Assembly: GCF_000350225.1 (NCBI RefSeq)
Contig: NW_005179128.1
Location: 62,001 to 126,000 of the forward strand
DNA length: 64,000 nucleotides
Direction: 5' to 3'
Source of the DNA: Chondrus crispus
Lineage: Eukaryota; Rhodophyta; Florideophyceae; Gigartinales; Gigartinaceae
Shown here: positions 38,925 through 50,461 of the stretch, piece by piece
Layout of the letters: each line of letters begins with the position of its first letter
Position numbering within the stretch: position 1 is the first letter of the stretch
The notes under the pieces: generated by a model
The model's input: the letters and a program-made list of their open reading frames with translations, nothing else
Databases searched by the model: none
Told to the model about the DNA's origin: nothing
Translations under genes and position numbers: made by a program

Positions 38925-41495
38925 ATGAGCCAAGAGCTTGAGCCCTCGATCCGCTCCGAAGCGGCGGATCTGAGTCCGGCCGCTGTGCAGTCCCCATCCG
39001 CCCCGTCGGGCGACGGCGACGCAGGTCCTCGTGACCGCGAACCGTCGCTCGGTTCCTCCGAGGAAAGAGCGGCGGCGATGTTCGAACGCATAGCCGAATA
39101 CATCGAGGAAGTCCGTACTTCCCTTCGGATCGATGTATCGGACCATGTATACACTCGATGTATGGCCGAACTCCGCTCCCTGCGTGAAGGGAGGTTCGAT
39201 AGAGTGACGCAGTCCTTAGAGAATCTCCGAGCACTGATCGACGAGTTACACTCGCGGATCGTGCTCGTCGAAGACTCCCGTTTCGCCTCGCCCGGACTGT
39301 CGGGGCAAGGTCGTCCTGAGAGGCCGACCTCGGTGAGACGACCCGAGGACCGAACCTCTCCGTCCGCAGAGCAATTGGGTGCGTTCGCGCACCTCTCCGC
39401 TGAGCTCGACGCCACTCGTCGGCGTGCTCGTGACATGGAACGTACCATGGCCGAAAGGCTACCCGGTGCCCCCTCGAGAGGGCCCGGTGGTACCGTACCT
39501 CCGAGTGCCGCCGCCCCCGAAGGTTGGCGTCCGACTGGTGCCGCTACCAGTCGCACTGCAGAAGGAAGCCGTCCTCCGATAGACGCGAACTTCGCGTCTG
39601 AGACCCAAGCCTTGCCGCCTATCGCCGGAAGTAGGCGGCAAGTGGACCGCGTATCGTACGCGGACGAGAAGGACCGTGGAGGAGCCGCCCGCGGATCCGG
39701 AGAACCGATGTTCCCCGTCGATCCCCGCTGGGGCGGCTACCCGCCGGCGAGTTACGCCGAGCATCCAGGTCCGGTAGACGTCCGTACGCTACCGGTTACC
39801 TCCTTCGGCACGCTGGGTCCCGCTGAACCCGGGCTCGAGCCGGTACATACGATGATCCAAGAGTTCAGCGCCGTTGCTGACTATCGTATGTACCGCTTGG
39901 ACAACACCTCGAGGCTCGTTACCTCGGGTGACGCGGGACGGATCGCGAAGTACGTCCAACGCTGTCGTGGGATCCGTCCCACGATGCGCAGCTTCGACGG
40001 TACCGACCCGATCCAGCTGCTGCCGTTCTTGAAGGATATCCGGATCACCTTCAACGCGCAACACCTGACCGAAGGTGTTGCGGTACGAGTCCTCGCGCAC
40101 TTCCTCGAGCGCGACGCGGAGCGCCTGTATACGAGTTATACGATGCGTGGCCTCCGCGCCGGCCAGCTCCACGACGACGTGAGCTGGCCGGGACTCGTGA
40201 ATCAATTCTTAAAACGCTACCTCACGGACGACGTGTTAGGTGAAGCGTACGACGCTGTCGCTACGGCGCGACAGCAATCGCATGAGACGGAAAGCACGTT
40301 TGCTGACCGACTCGAGACTGCCGCGTTCCGATGCACGGCAGTCTTCTCCGAACAGTCCCTCGCGCACTACTTCGTGCGGGGACTTGCACCGGCAACCCGT
40401 GCCGCAGTATCCGAAACTGTGCAAAGGCTGCCAGGCAGTCAGAAGACCGATCTTCCGACCATCCGCCGTATCGCTACGGCGGAAGGTACAACGTACCGCG
40501 CTCGGCGCGGTTTACCTCTGCCGGATTCGAAACCGGCAGGGAAGGCTGGCAGGACTACGAAGTCTGCCGCGACAAGTTCGCCCGCCTCGACCCTCCATAT
40601 CGGGGAGGATGAGTGGCAGGCCGACCCTGTCCTCATCACGCAAGGAGCAGGGCCCGTGGGGGCACGAACCCCCTCACCGATGTCGACCGGAACGACCTCG
40701 AGTTACGCGACTGCCTTCGCGGCCACTCCAAGAGTGGCAAGGGGTACGGACCCCCGGGTCGCGGAGCTCGACATATCGAGCCGAGATACAGGAGGCGAAA
40801 CGCCTCGCGTGCCCCTCCTCACCGATGAGGAGGCGCGGCACGCGGCGACCTTCGCCTCAACGGACGGCAGCGCGTACGTGTGCTGGCTATGCCGTACGTA
40901 CGGGCATGCCATGTACGCGTGCCCGTTCCTGTCGCCGGAACAACGAATGTTCACGGCGTACAGGAACTACCGCTACCAGATGGAGACGCGCCCCGGTGCG
41001 CGCAATCTCCTCCGGCAAGCGGTGGGCGAGGGCCGTCCTCCGCGTCAAGGTTTTCCGAACCGAACGGGTGGGGGCGCACGCTTCGCCCCCCGTGGAGGCG
41101 GGTACCGTCGTAACGAAGTCGATCGTCGGGACCGACCCGCCTATCGCCAGGCGGACACAAGGTACCCCCGACAAGGAGAAAGAGGGTACCGAGACCGTTC
41201 TCGGTTACCCCAACAGGTACAAAATGCGATAATGTACCTGCAAGACTGGGTAGAGGATCCGTACCCTCTACCCACGGAGGGTCACGAAGGACAGCCGACT
41301 CGCTTCGTCCCCCATATCCTGCGACGACCGGACGCCGCAGGTCAAGGCCCGGAAGTACCCGAGTACTTCGCCAAGGCCGCCGAGTCGCAGTGGGGGAATC
41401 GTCCCGACCCACGCGACCGGCTACCGGAAGAGGACCTGGCCGTCGATAGCCAGGAGGTTAGCTCCGATAGCACGGGTAGTTCGAAAAAAGGGTAA
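38925..41495 (+). CDS. Gypsy-2 Gag (856 aa)
   Basis: Full-length Gag. The ATG (MSQELEP) is the first after the primer site. Residues ~45-120 are heptad-like (EYIEEVRTSLRIDV, SLENLRALIDELHS) and probably form a coiled coil. A proline/serine-rich linker follows. The capsid-like core (SFDGTDPIQLLPFLKD, then LAHFLERDAERLYTSYT) is near residues 350-420. A CCHC knuckle (CWLCRTYGHAMYAC) is near 653, then a Gly/Arg-rich stretch. The C-terminus ends SSKKG just before the stop, over the A6G3 run. Much longer than typical gypsy Gags because of the N-terminal extension. Shares its core with gypsy-1 Gag. Confidence 0.95.
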   Translation: MSQELEPSIRSEAADLSPAAVQSPSAPSGDGDAGPRDREPSLGSSEERAAAMFERIAEYIEEVRTSLRIDVSDHVYTRCMAELRSLREGRFDRVTQSLENLRALIDELHSRIVLVEDSRFASPGLSGQGRPERPTSVRRPEDRTSPSAEQLGAFAHLSAELDATRRRARDMERTMAERLPGAPSRGPGGTVPPSAAAPEGWRPTGAATSRTAEGSRPPIDANFASETQALPPIAGSRRQVDRVSYADEKDRGGAARGSGEPMFPVDPRWGGYPPASYAEHPGPVDVRTLPVTSFGTLGPAEPGLEPVHTMIQEFSAVADYRMYRLDNTSRLVTSGDAGRIAKYVQRCRGIRPTMRSFDGTDPIQLLPFLKDIRITFNAQHLTEGVAVRVLAHFLERDAERLYTSYTMRGLRAGQLHDDVSWPGLVNQFLKRYLTDDVLGEAYDAVATARQQSHETESTFADRLETAAFRCTAVFSEQSLAHYFVRGLAPATRAAVSETVQRLPGSQKTDLPTIRRIATAEGTTYRARRGLPLPDSKPAGKAGRTTKSAATSSPASTLHIGEDEWQADPVLITQGAGPVGARTPSPMSTGTTSSYATAFAATPRVARGTDPRVAELDISSRDTGGETPRVPLLTDEEARHAATFASTDGSAYVCWLCRTYGHAMYACPFLSPEQRMFTAYRNYRYQMETRPGARNLLRQAVGEGRPPRQGFPNRTGGGARFAPRGGGYRRNEVDRRDRPAYRQADTRYPRQGERGYRDRSRLPQQVQNAIMYLQDWVEDPYPLPTEGHEGQPTRFVPHILRRPDAAGQGPEVPEYFAKAAESQWGNRPDPRDRLPEEDLAVDSQEVSSDSTGSSKKG
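41484..41492 (+). promoter_or_regulatory. Probable -1 frameshift site at the gag stop
   Basis: AAAAAAGGG followed by TAA (41493-41495). The -1 frame stays open from here into pol. The codon aligned with the gypsy-1 pol ATG is ACG here, so frameshifting or the internal ATG at 41636 must supply Pol. Confidence 0.6.
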
Positions 41496-41635
41496 AGACG
41501 GTTACGTACACGCGGTCGCGTGAGCCGTCTTTTCCCAACGAACTAGACCCGACCCCGCGTGCTCGCCAAGGACACGGGGGGTATTGTCCGATAATACATC
41601 CCCCGCTTCCGGAGGCGGGCACGGGAGCTCCTGTA

Positions 41636-44600
41636 ATGCCGATACAGGAGGGAGCGCACGTCGAGGCCTCCGAAGGCCCGACGTTAGGAGAACAAGACAC
41701 CGGGACAGCCGACGTCCCGGTGAGGCGTAACGATGGCGACGGGGGCAACGACGACCGAAAAGATTCGGTCGACCCCCTGACTCCCGCGAGCCCAAGGTCG
41801 CCGGAGAGAGGTCCGTGTCGTACGGACTCGAGTAATCCGAGGGGCGTTACTGATCCGCGGACGCCCCAAGGAAGGGGGAGAAGGAAACGCAAGCGGGGCC
41901 AGCACCGAAACCGAAGGCCCCGACGGAACGACCTCACCGATAAGGTCGCCCCGAAGGTTGTCGACGGCGTCATTTGCCTTATGACGTCGAAGATCTACAA
42001 CGTCCTCGGCTCGATAGCCACAGAGGGAAATGCATTTAAACCCCGCACGATCGCTGTTGATACGTGCTCGGGGTATAATCTGGTGAGGAAGGCCGACCTT
42101 CCCCCCGATTGGACGCGTTACGTCGTGCACGACGCACCTCTGCCACGATTGGCAGGCGCGAATAGCAACCCCCTCAAGCTTTCGGCCGTCGTCCGCCTGA
42201 CGGTGCGGTTGAGGAACACGGTGTTCCGAATTCCGTTCGTAGTCGCGGACCAGCTCGCCGTGCCGGTCCTTCTCGGCACGGCCTTCATCGATACGCACGT
42301 GCGGTGTATCGACATCGAAGCTCAACGAATGGAGCTACGCCAAGGCGGTTCCGTCGCCATCTTTGACGGAAAGGGGAAGTCGACTGCCCCTACCAGGCGA
42401 CACGGGCGACACACGGGTCGGCCAGACGTACGCGAGGAGGCCCCGCAAGCGATCCGAATCGCCCGCTGGGTTACCATCCCCGCGATGTCACAAGCCCGCG
42501 TGCGTGTGACAACCGCGGGGAGGGGCCTCGTGTTCCTGGAACCCAAGCCCTCACTCCAACACCGACATGGAGTGAGGCTGACGAATGGCGTCGCGGAGGT
42601 CCTACCGAATCAGACCTTCGACGTCATCGTCGCGAATTTCTCACGACGAGAAAGAAGGCTTTCGAAGCACACCGTCGTGGGATACGCGAAGCGCAACCCC
42701 CTCGCGATCCTCACTCCCGAACGTAAGGTCGCCGAGGGGATCGCGCACGCGCTACACCTGACCGACTTGACCGACCAAGTCGGTGGGGTAGGAGTTGGCC
42801 GATCCAACTCCGACGATGAGACCACCGGGGGCAGGGGGGTCAAACCGGTCGAACGGTCACCTTTAGGCCAACCGACGGCGAGGGGTACTGTACTCCCCCA
42901 GCAAAAGGGTCCCGAAAATCCACCGATGGATTGGGAAAAAGAGATCGACCTGTCATACATCGATGATGACAAGCGCCGTGGCCACGTGCTCGAGATGCTC
43001 CGTAAGCATTCGAGTCTGTGGAGCGGTGCGCTTGGAACGATCCAAGCCACGAAGCACCGCATTCCCCTCGAACCGGGAACGAAACCGATTCGTTCCATGC
43101 CCTATCGGAAGGGCCCGGCCATGCGCGAAATGGTCGCGAAGGAGGTCAACAAGATGTTGAACGCAGGGGTTATCGAACCCGCGAGCACCGAGTGGGCGTC
43201 CCCCGTGGTGCTCGTACCGAAGAAAGACGGCTCTCTTCGGTTCTGCGTGGACTACCGGCGTCTCAACGCGAAGACGGCAGCGGATTCGTACCCGCTGCCA
43301 CGGATGGACGACTGCATCGACTCGTTAGGAGATGCAGCCGTCTTCACCACGTTGGACTGCAATTCCGGTTATTGGCAGATCCCGGTCGCTCCGGAAGACC
43401 GGGATAAGACCACGTTTACGACGCACATGGGCACGTTTCGCCACTTGCGCATGCCGTTTGGACTCAAAGGGGCACCGGCCACCTTCCAACGTGCGCTCGA
43501 CATAATACTCTCCGGAGTCCGCTGGCAAATATGCCTCGTCTATCTCGACGACGTGATCGTGTTCTCCCGTACGCACGGAGAACACGCGAGGCATCTCGAT
43601 ACCGTCTTGAGCTTACTGCGGAGTTCCGGTATCTCCCTTAAGCTCAAGAAGTGCAGCTTCTTCCGACGGAAGGTGCACTACCTGGGGCACGTCATCTCCC
43701 CAGGCAAGTTGAGCGTGGCCGATACGGCGGCCGACGCTTTCAAGACGTTCACGTTCCCGAGGACGTTGACGCAAGTGCGCCCGTTCCTCGGGGCGTGTAA
43801 CGTATACCGCCGATTCGTTAAGGGGTTCGCTAAGATTGCGCGTCCTCTGACCGACATGACGCGCAAGGATTCGGATCCCGATTTCTATAACCCCACGGAG
43901 CTGCAACTTCAGGCGTTCGAGAACCTTAAGAAGTGCATGATCGCTCCGCCGATCCTCGCGTTGCCCCGGCACGGTCGTCCGTACATGATAGACACCGACG
44001 CGAGTGCCTACCAACTCGGCTGCACCTTACTTCAGGAGCACGAAGAGCCGAACGACTGGCGCCCCGTGGGGTATTGGTCGTACTCACTGTCCGATAGTGA
44101 GCGCAACTACAGCGCTACCGAACGCGAGTGCTTCGCCGTAGTGTGGGCCGTCCGCACACTACGTCCGTACGTAGAAGGCACGAAGTTCACCGTACGGACG
44201 GACCATGACGCCCTCCGATGGCTCATGTCCCTCACCGAGAGTTCCGGAAGACTCACCCGGTGGCGGCTACGTCTGGCGGAATACGATTTCACCATTCAGT
44301 ACCGCCCCGGACGCGTGCATCAGGTGCCCGATGCCCTGTCACGACTCGTGTCGCCGAAGGCCGCCGATGACCTTCGCTCCACTGTCGAGGTGGATGACGA
44401 CATCCCCACTTTCGACGGGGGCACGACAGTTCGAGACGTATCGAACGAGCTCGCGGACCACGCTTGTACCGCGAGCTGTGATCATCAGGCCGTCCATGTC
44501 TTCGTAACGACACGGAATCAAGCCGAAGCCCGAACAAGGTCGCGCGCACGGACGCGCCACGAACCGCGAGGTGACGACGAAGCCCCCGCTCTCCAAGGAC

Positions 44601-46213
44601 CCAATTCGTTTTGGGAGGAGAACGACGAGTTCAACGCCGCCGACATCCAGCGCGCCGAAGACCCCGAGGCCAGCGCGCTCGACTCCCCGGTCGCCCCACC
44701 GCAGGACGACCTTCCGGCCCCTCTTACGATAGAGGAGATAGCCGAGGAGCAACGCGTGGATGACTTCTGCCAAACCGTTTTGGCACGACAGTCAGAGTCC
44801 CGGGACTCTGCGTTCTTCGAGGACCACCAAGGGGTGCTCAAGCGGAGACACCCCTTCGACCCTGATATCGTTCAGGTCGTGGTACCTCGGACGCTCCGCG
44901 CCAGGCTCCTTCGCCTGTGCCACAACCCGGCCATCGCGGGGCACCCGGGCCAGAACCGTATGTACTACGCACTTCGACGCGAGTACTACTGGCCCCACCT
45001 GGCTGCGGACGTCGCAGCCACGGTGCGAGGGTGTCGAACCTGCGCGATGAACCGGGTGAAGCTGAGGAAACATCTCAACCGATTGAGATTGTTTCCAGCT
45101 ACGAGGCCCCTCGAGAGCCTCGCGATCGACATCTTGGGGCCGCTCCCCAAGACGAAGACAGGAAAACGGTTCCTGCTCGTGATCACGGACCGCTTCAGTA
45201 AGCTAACGCAAGTCGTTGCGCTCCGCACGATAACAGCGCACACGGTCGCAGTTGCGTTCTGCGACTCGTGGGTGTTCAATTATGGCGTCCCTCGCACGTT
45301 GCTTTCGGACAACGGCCCTCAGTTTAATGCCAAGTTCTTCCACAGCACGTGCCGCGTTCTGGGGATAACGAATTTGTACGCTTCGGCGTACCATCCCCAG
45401 ACGAACGGGCAAGTCGAGCGTTATAACCGAACAATCGCCTCGATGCTGCGGAACTACGTGGGTGAACACCAGGACGACTGGGATGTGTACGTGGGGCCGC
45501 TTACGTATGCGTACAACTCCCACGTACATCGCACCACACGCACCACGCCGTTTGAGCTCGTGCTCAGCAGGCCACCGCCGGAGTTCTCTCTCCGACGGGC
45601 GGACGGCGACGCGCCCCCTTCCGATAGGGGGAACCAACGTGCCGAGTTCCTCAAGACCTTGGATTCGACTATCCAGAAGGCCTACGGGAGCCTGCGCCGG
45701 ACGCAGGCTCGCTACAAGCGCGACTTCGATAAGCGCATGCGACGTATTAATTCCCGGCTCCGTCCCGGAGAATACGTATATCTCAACCCCACCGATGGGG
45801 CTAAGACATCAAACAAGCTCGCTTCGCCCGCTGTCGGACCCTACCGCGTGCTCGCCAACGACCGCCGAACCATCACGATCGATCGTGATGGGGTCACCGA
45901 GCGAGTCTCCGCCGACCGCTGCGTGTACGCGCCGTCTCCGATAGACGCGCCACGAGCAAGTACGACGACCCCGGGAGACCTCGCCGATAAGGTCACCGCG
46001 GGGACGCAGTATGCCGTCGAACGGCTACTGAGACATCGAGTTATGGAAGATGGAACTACGGAGTTCCTCATCAAGTGGGCGGATTACGACGCGCCCACTT
46101 GGACTGCGCGGACTCACGTCCCGGAGGAGTTGGTGTCTCGTTACGCCCAACGCCTCCGGAGACGTACCGGCAGAGACCTCACCCAAACCGTGAACGCGGA
46201 AGTTCACGCTTAA
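41636..46213 (+). CDS. Gypsy-2 Pol polyprotein (1525 aa from this ATG)
   Basis: Domain order and motifs as in gypsy-1: protease AVDTCSGYNLV near residue 140; RT with YLDD near 638; RNase H YMIDTDASA near 784; integrase HHCC near 1095-1135 and D-D-E (LAIDILG, LSDNGPQF, NGQVERYN) near 1162-1260; chromodomain (YAVERLLRHR...FLIKWADYDAPTW) near 1460-1510. No lesions. The -1 frame is open upstream for at least 45 more codons (an ACG replaces the gypsy-1 ATG), so the mature N-terminus is probably set by frameshifting and proteolysis rather than by this ATG. The last codons lie inside the direct repeat that brackets the accessory segment. Confidence 0.95.
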   Translation: MPIQEGAHVEASEGPTLGEQDTGTADVPVRRNDGDGGNDDRKDSVDPLTPASPRSPERGPCRTDSSNPRGVTDPRTPQGRGRRKRKRGQHRNRRPRRNDLTDKVAPKVVDGVICLMTSKIYNVLGSIATEGNAFKPRTIAVDTCSGYNLVRKADLPPDWTRYVVHDAPLPRLAGANSNPLKLSAVVRLTVRLRNTVFRIPFVVADQLAVPVLLGTAFIDTHVRCIDIEAQRMELRQGGSVAIFDGKGKSTAPTRRHGRHTGRPDVREEAPQAIRIARWVTIPAMSQARVRVTTAGRGLVFLEPKPSLQHRHGVRLTNGVAEVLPNQTFDVIVANFSRRERRLSKHTVVGYAKRNPLAILTPERKVAEGIAHALHLTDLTDQVGGVGVGRSNSDDETTGGRGVKPVERSPLGQPTARGTVLPQQKGPENPPMDWEKEIDLSYIDDDKRRGHVLEMLRKHSSLWSGALGTIQATKHRIPLEPGTKPIRSMPYRKGPAMREMVAKEVNKMLNAGVIEPASTEWASPVVLVPKKDGSLRFCVDYRRLNAKTAADSYPLPRMDDCIDSLGDAAVFTTLDCNSGYWQIPVAPEDRDKTTFTTHMGTFRHLRMPFGLKGAPATFQRALDIILSGVRWQICLVYLDDVIVFSRTHGEHARHLDTVLSLLRSSGISLKLKKCSFFRRKVHYLGHVISPGKLSVADTAADAFKTFTFPRTLTQVRPFLGACNVYRRFVKGFAKIARPLTDMTRKDSDPDFYNPTELQLQAFENLKKCMIAPPILALPRHGRPYMIDTDASAYQLGCTLLQEHEEPNDWRPVGYWSYSLSDSERNYSATERECFAVVWAVRTLRPYVEGTKFTVRTDHDALRWLMSLTESSGRLTRWRLRLAEYDFTIQYRPGRVHQVPDALSRLVSPKAADDLRSTVEVDDDIPTFDGGTTVRDVSNELADHACTASCDHQAVHVFVTTRNQAEARTRSRARTRHEPRGDDEAPALQGPNSFWEENDEFNAADIQRAEDPEASALDSPVAPPQDDLPAPLTIEEIAEEQRVDDFCQTVLARQSESRDSAFFEDHQGVLKRRHPFDPDIVQVVVPRTLRARLLRLCHNPAIAGHPGQNRMYYALRREYYWPHLAADVAATVRGCRTCAMNRVKLRKHLNRLRLFPATRPLESLAIDILGPLPKTKTGKRFLLVITDRFSKLTQVVALRTITAHTVAVAFCDSWVFNYGVPRTLLSDNGPQFNAKFFHSTCRVLGITNLYASAYHPQTNGQVERYNRTIASMLRNYVGEHQDDWDVYVGPLTYAYNSHVHRTTRTTPFELVLSRPPPEFSLRRADGDAPPSDRGNQRAEFLKTLDSTIQKAYGSLRRTQARYKRDFDKRMRRINSRLRPGEYVYLNPTDGAKTSNKLASPAVGPYRVLANDRRTITIDRDGVTERVSADRCVYAPSPIDAPRASTTTPGDLADKVTAGTQYAVERLLRHRVMEDGTTEFLIKWADYDAPTWTARTHVPEELVSRYAQRLRRRTGRDLTQTVNAEVHA

Positions 46214-46222
46214 GGGGGGGCC
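46189..46222. repeat. Direct repeat copy 1: pol end plus purine run
   Basis: Ends GCTTAAGGGGGGGCC. It matches 50462-50496 with four substitutions and one extra G. Both gypsy-2 copies share GCTTAAGGGG where both gypsy-1 copies have CTCTTGAGGAGGGG. Confidence 0.8.
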
Positions 46223-49200
46223 CTCAACCGCTCCTTCGCGGATTAACCCCAGCCTGCACGAACAGACTAAAACGGGAAGCGAAGGAGGTCGGCGGACCCT
46301 ATCGGAGGGTCACAGCCGGGGACGCGTTCAAGTCAAGTCGTCTTGACTTCTCGGACGTCAAGGACGCGAGACATAAGAACAGGACAGTACGAACTGCCTG
46401 AAAAAATGTTGGGCCCTCGTAATGACCGACATTACGAGGACCGCGAAACCCGGTTCGGATCGGAAAAGTCGGACGACCCCCCCCGAACAGGATTGCCGGA
46501 CGATCCGTTAAGTCCAGCAACCACGGCGAGGAGGGGCGCCCGACGAACAAGGAGATCAACAGTGGGATCACGAGGGCCCTCGGTGGGAAGAGTAAGCGAC
46601 CAAGAATGCCCGTCGCTTTGGTCTCGGTATAACCGAGAAGGGGGAGGCTCACGTCGAGCTTTCAATCAGCATCCGCGTCGGAGAGCCCGGCAGAAGACCG
46701 GATCATGACCCTCCCGGTGTGGATCGTGGGCGAGAAAGCGCGCAAAACGCGTCGGCAGATGCGCAGACGAGCGAGGCTGCATTCCCCACAGCAGTGGCCA
46801 GGATAGTTAAGGATGGAGGGGTAAGCGAAAGCAACTCAGCCTGAGGGGCACCAGTATATGCGCACAGACGCGAGACACCCCAAAACCGCCGCCGACACAT
46901 GCCCCATAATACGGAAAATTACGGGGGATGAGAACGTGGCACGTGAGCGAGTGCGCGCCATGCTCCAACACCGGTTGCGTCATCACCAAATCACCCCGCC
47001 ACCACCCCCCGAATATATCGAAAAAATTAACGGGGCAATTACACCTGCACGCGCATGGCGTATGGAGATACTGTACGCCGGGCGAAAAGCAAGAGCAAAC
47101 CAGGACGGCGCTGCCCGAGGGTACAAAGAATGCCCGCGTGAGGGTACACACGTCACACGCCCCCCCGACCGTAAAGGGAGGCGGGCGTGTGACGGAATCG
47201 TATGCCCGCATCGAGCGGATGCCTCGAAATCCCGACCCACGACACGCCGCCCGAGCGGCATTCTCCCTCTATCCGCCTACACGCGCGGCCACGGACGAAG
47301 GGAAGGCGAACGTGAGCCACTTGCGCGCTTACGCGCCCCCGCCGCCCAAGACAAAGGGCTCCGAAGGGCGCGATACCACGACAGCCTCCGCTACTGACCA
47401 CTCCATTCGCGGCATCATGGGGACGCACTCCGAATGCGAAGCACACAACGCGATCGCGTATTCGAGAACGCAACACGCGGTCGCCACGCACGCAAGCCAA
47501 ACGCGACGCCTATCCCCCTTTTTTTTCCCCTTTCAACGGTACTAAATCTGACATCCTGTTCTGTGCGCGCCGCAGGGACCAAGAGAAGATCGTTCGCTAC
47601 CGCCGACCATGGTCGCCGCGAGAAATTCTGCGCACCGCGCGCCCGCGTACGAGACGACCAGGAGGGGCGGGAGCACCGCCCGAGCAAGCCCCCCCGGGAG
47701 ACAAGTCGAAGATTGATGAAACGCACAACCCACAGCCCAAACGTCGAGGACGTCATAGGGGCTTCGACCGTCGAGGAGAAAGTCGCATTGCACCATGCGT
47801 TGGATGCCTCGGGAGGCTCCACCAGCGGTATGCCGGCGGCATAAATTGAGATCTGTGGAAGCCCTCGTCGCAACAGCGTTCGGCGATCGACCCAATTGCG
47901 TCATCGATACAAGAGCAAGGACTCCCGCGCACAAGTACCGCCCCCGTCAGCCGCGAAAAGGCCGATATGACCGTTCCCCCTCTGTAGCCACTAGTCGCTG
48001 TACCCACAGGGCCACGCACTCAACCTCTACGAGAGCACAAAGCGCCCTGTAAGGACGCACGGAGAAGGGAGCATCAGGGAACTACTGCCGGCTCGAACGA
48101 CGACGTTCGAGTCGCCCCCCTCGGGCACTGGAGGGAACATCGGGAGTAATTATGATAGCAAGGAAGGAACGCAGGCAGAGATTCACGGCCTGCACAGCTG
48201 CCCCAGGGACGACCCCGCCCCGGCGCATGTCGCTCTCGGCACGCGAAGAATAGAACCGGGCCGGCGCCCCCACAGCGAAGGGAGCTCATTCGATGCCTCC
48301 CCGCGGTCGGGGCGTGACCACGATCTCAGCCCGGGCCATACCTTCGAAGGGACGAAGGGAGACGCATTCGACAATGCCGTGCCCCATGGACCTCTCAGGA
48401 TGTGGTGGCGCCAACGCCCATTCCCGGCTCGTGCCCTAGCCGAGAAGGGTGCACGAGCCGGTCGGCGACCCGGAACGCGAGCGTTCCCGGAGACATAGTA
48501 CCGTAAGATGAATGTCTCACGGCCGGGGGAGGACGAGACGCATTTCGACAGAAGGGGACGAGCATGCACACCCCCGCCTCCACGCGCAAGAAGGCATGAG
48601 AGGTAGACAACGGGGACGCGTCTCCGTTCGCGACGCGCTGCAGGGAAGACTTGGCACCCCGGAGAACCGGCGGCGTCGCGTTCAAGAGCGAAACAGAAGA
48701 AGGGGGAAGGGGTCAACACGTGTACGCGTGTGCCCCTGGGATGAAGCACAACACGCGAAATATACCGAGGCCGCACCGCAGCTTGTGTTGAAAATTTCGC
48801 AAGAAAACATTTTCGCGGGAAACATTTTTGGGCAATTTTTTTGGGCAATTTAATCGAGAGCATAGGGCAGTCGCTGGAGCGTGCGCGGACAAAAACGCCT
48901 CTGTGTCCGTCCGTCCGCGTCACGTGCGGTAACTACAGTACGACGCGTGCGGCGCGCGTCTGTGAAACCATCATGTCTCTAAACTGCGCAAGTACGGTTT
49001 GGATTTTGTAACGAGATGCATCCGCCCGCGCTGCCCCACTGCACGCTCGTGCGGCTGCGCTCCTACATCACGCGCGGCCCCTCTTCGAGCGTCCTCAGCT
49101 CGCTCTGCGTGCCGCCGACTACGCGTGGGCTATTCGATTACTTCCCGTCCCCCCCCCGAAACTATTTTCGCGAAGCGCAACGAGCTGTTTGGCATCGACG

Positions 49201-50461
49201 CCGATACCTACCTCGCTGACCCATCAGACGGACCACGCAACCGAACACCGAGGAGGACATCCTCCTTGAGGACGTCATCAGATGCAGCGACGCTCCGACG
49301 CACCCAACGTCCCACAATTGCGCGCCTTTGGCCCCTACACGACGCGCTGCCACACCACAAACGCGCAATTCCCCTGATCGACACCGTTGACCGTCAACCG
49401 CCGGAGGGCGACTGCGTCGTCACCACAATCCCCTACGTCTCGCCCAATCTCCCGTCACCGTGCTGGCGGCGGCCCAGAGCCGATCCGCTGCAAACAAGAG
49501 AGAGGAGAGGTCACTGGAAAGGACAGTGATTTCCGCACGGGTGGTTTGGGGAAACGAAACGCCGACGAGACGAACGTTGTCGAAGACCGCGACGCGTGAC
49601 GCAGCGTCGAACCCCCTTAGCAGCGGAACCCGTGACAAGACGGAGAAGGGCCAGAAAACTGAACCGTCGAGACCGTACATAATACTGTGCGAGGATTCGG
49701 GAATCGCGCCGACGGTAAAACGGCTATCGTGGAGAAGGGAGCTCCGTCCGACGCGTAACCCACCTGCGAAAACAAAACGAGCGGGTCGCCATCGCCGCGG
49801 ATGGGGGAAGAGTGTATGGCAATACGAGGATGCTGGGACTGTCATAAAATAACGCACGGACGAGGCCACGGGCATTGCGAGGAATGCGGTGGGAAAACGT
49901 GCGGTATCCGGGGCACCCCGACAATCGCGTACGAGTTCGGGACGAGTACATGGAACGGATCGGTGACGCCTTCTCGCAACGGAAAGCGGGACGCACGACT
50001 GCACGGGCACGGCTGTCGAATCGGCAAGGCAGGGGGGAGTGAACAAAGAAGGACATAACTGGTCAGGCAACGGAGCCCCTTCTCACGCCACCCTGGACGA
50101 AGATAGAAAGCGAGGATCAGAGGGGAAGGAGACGGAAGGATTACGAGAAGTCTTCACGGACTAGAGACAGGACGGAGGCGCGGACGGAAGCACCAAGACA
50201 GTCCCTCTCAATGTGGCTCGATGGTAACGAGAGGAGCTGGGGTGGACGTTGGCGAAGTGGATTGGCTACGGTGTCAAGGAAAACAGGGGAAGCACGTCGG
50301 GAAGGAAAATCACCAGAGTAAGGGAGGAGAGATCAGCACGCGCGCGAAGGAGCACGGGGCGAGACGCCGAGAATACCCCCCCAGAGAGCGGAGTCGTGGT
50401 AAGGAGCGGACGGGACCGTATGGAGGACGCGGTTAGACATGGCTCACGCTCTACAAGCACC
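46223..50461. other. Gypsy-2 accessory segment (4.2 kb), no intact gene
   Basis: Corresponds in position and length to the gypsy-1 segment with the antisense ORF. Many GC-driven open frames occur on both strands, the longest being 48183-48923 and 49420-50070 on the minus strand. None resembles a known protein, and only the extreme start of the antisense ORF (next entry) can be aligned by eye. An AT-rich island at 48785-48852 with repeated TTTTGGGCAATTT words stands out. Confidence 0.5.
50266..50440 (-). pseudogene. Degenerate start of the antisense ORF in gypsy-2
   Basis: On the minus strand an ATG at 50440 reads MSNRVLH 57 nt inside the LTR, the position of MSDPVAS in gypsy-1 (54 nt). After about 20 codons a G7 run shifts the frame. 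The other frame then gives RPVLLRARADLSSLTLVIFL before a TAG at about 50266, resembling SPVCVSVLIRAPLSFAYIGF of gypsy-1 in pattern. The similarity is weak but positionally exact. Confidence 0.4.

Noticed and set aside
41684..46207. Numerous minus-strand ORFs opposite gypsy-2 pol
   Set aside because: Mirror frames of a GC-rich coding region; the same shadows appear opposite gypsy-1 pol.
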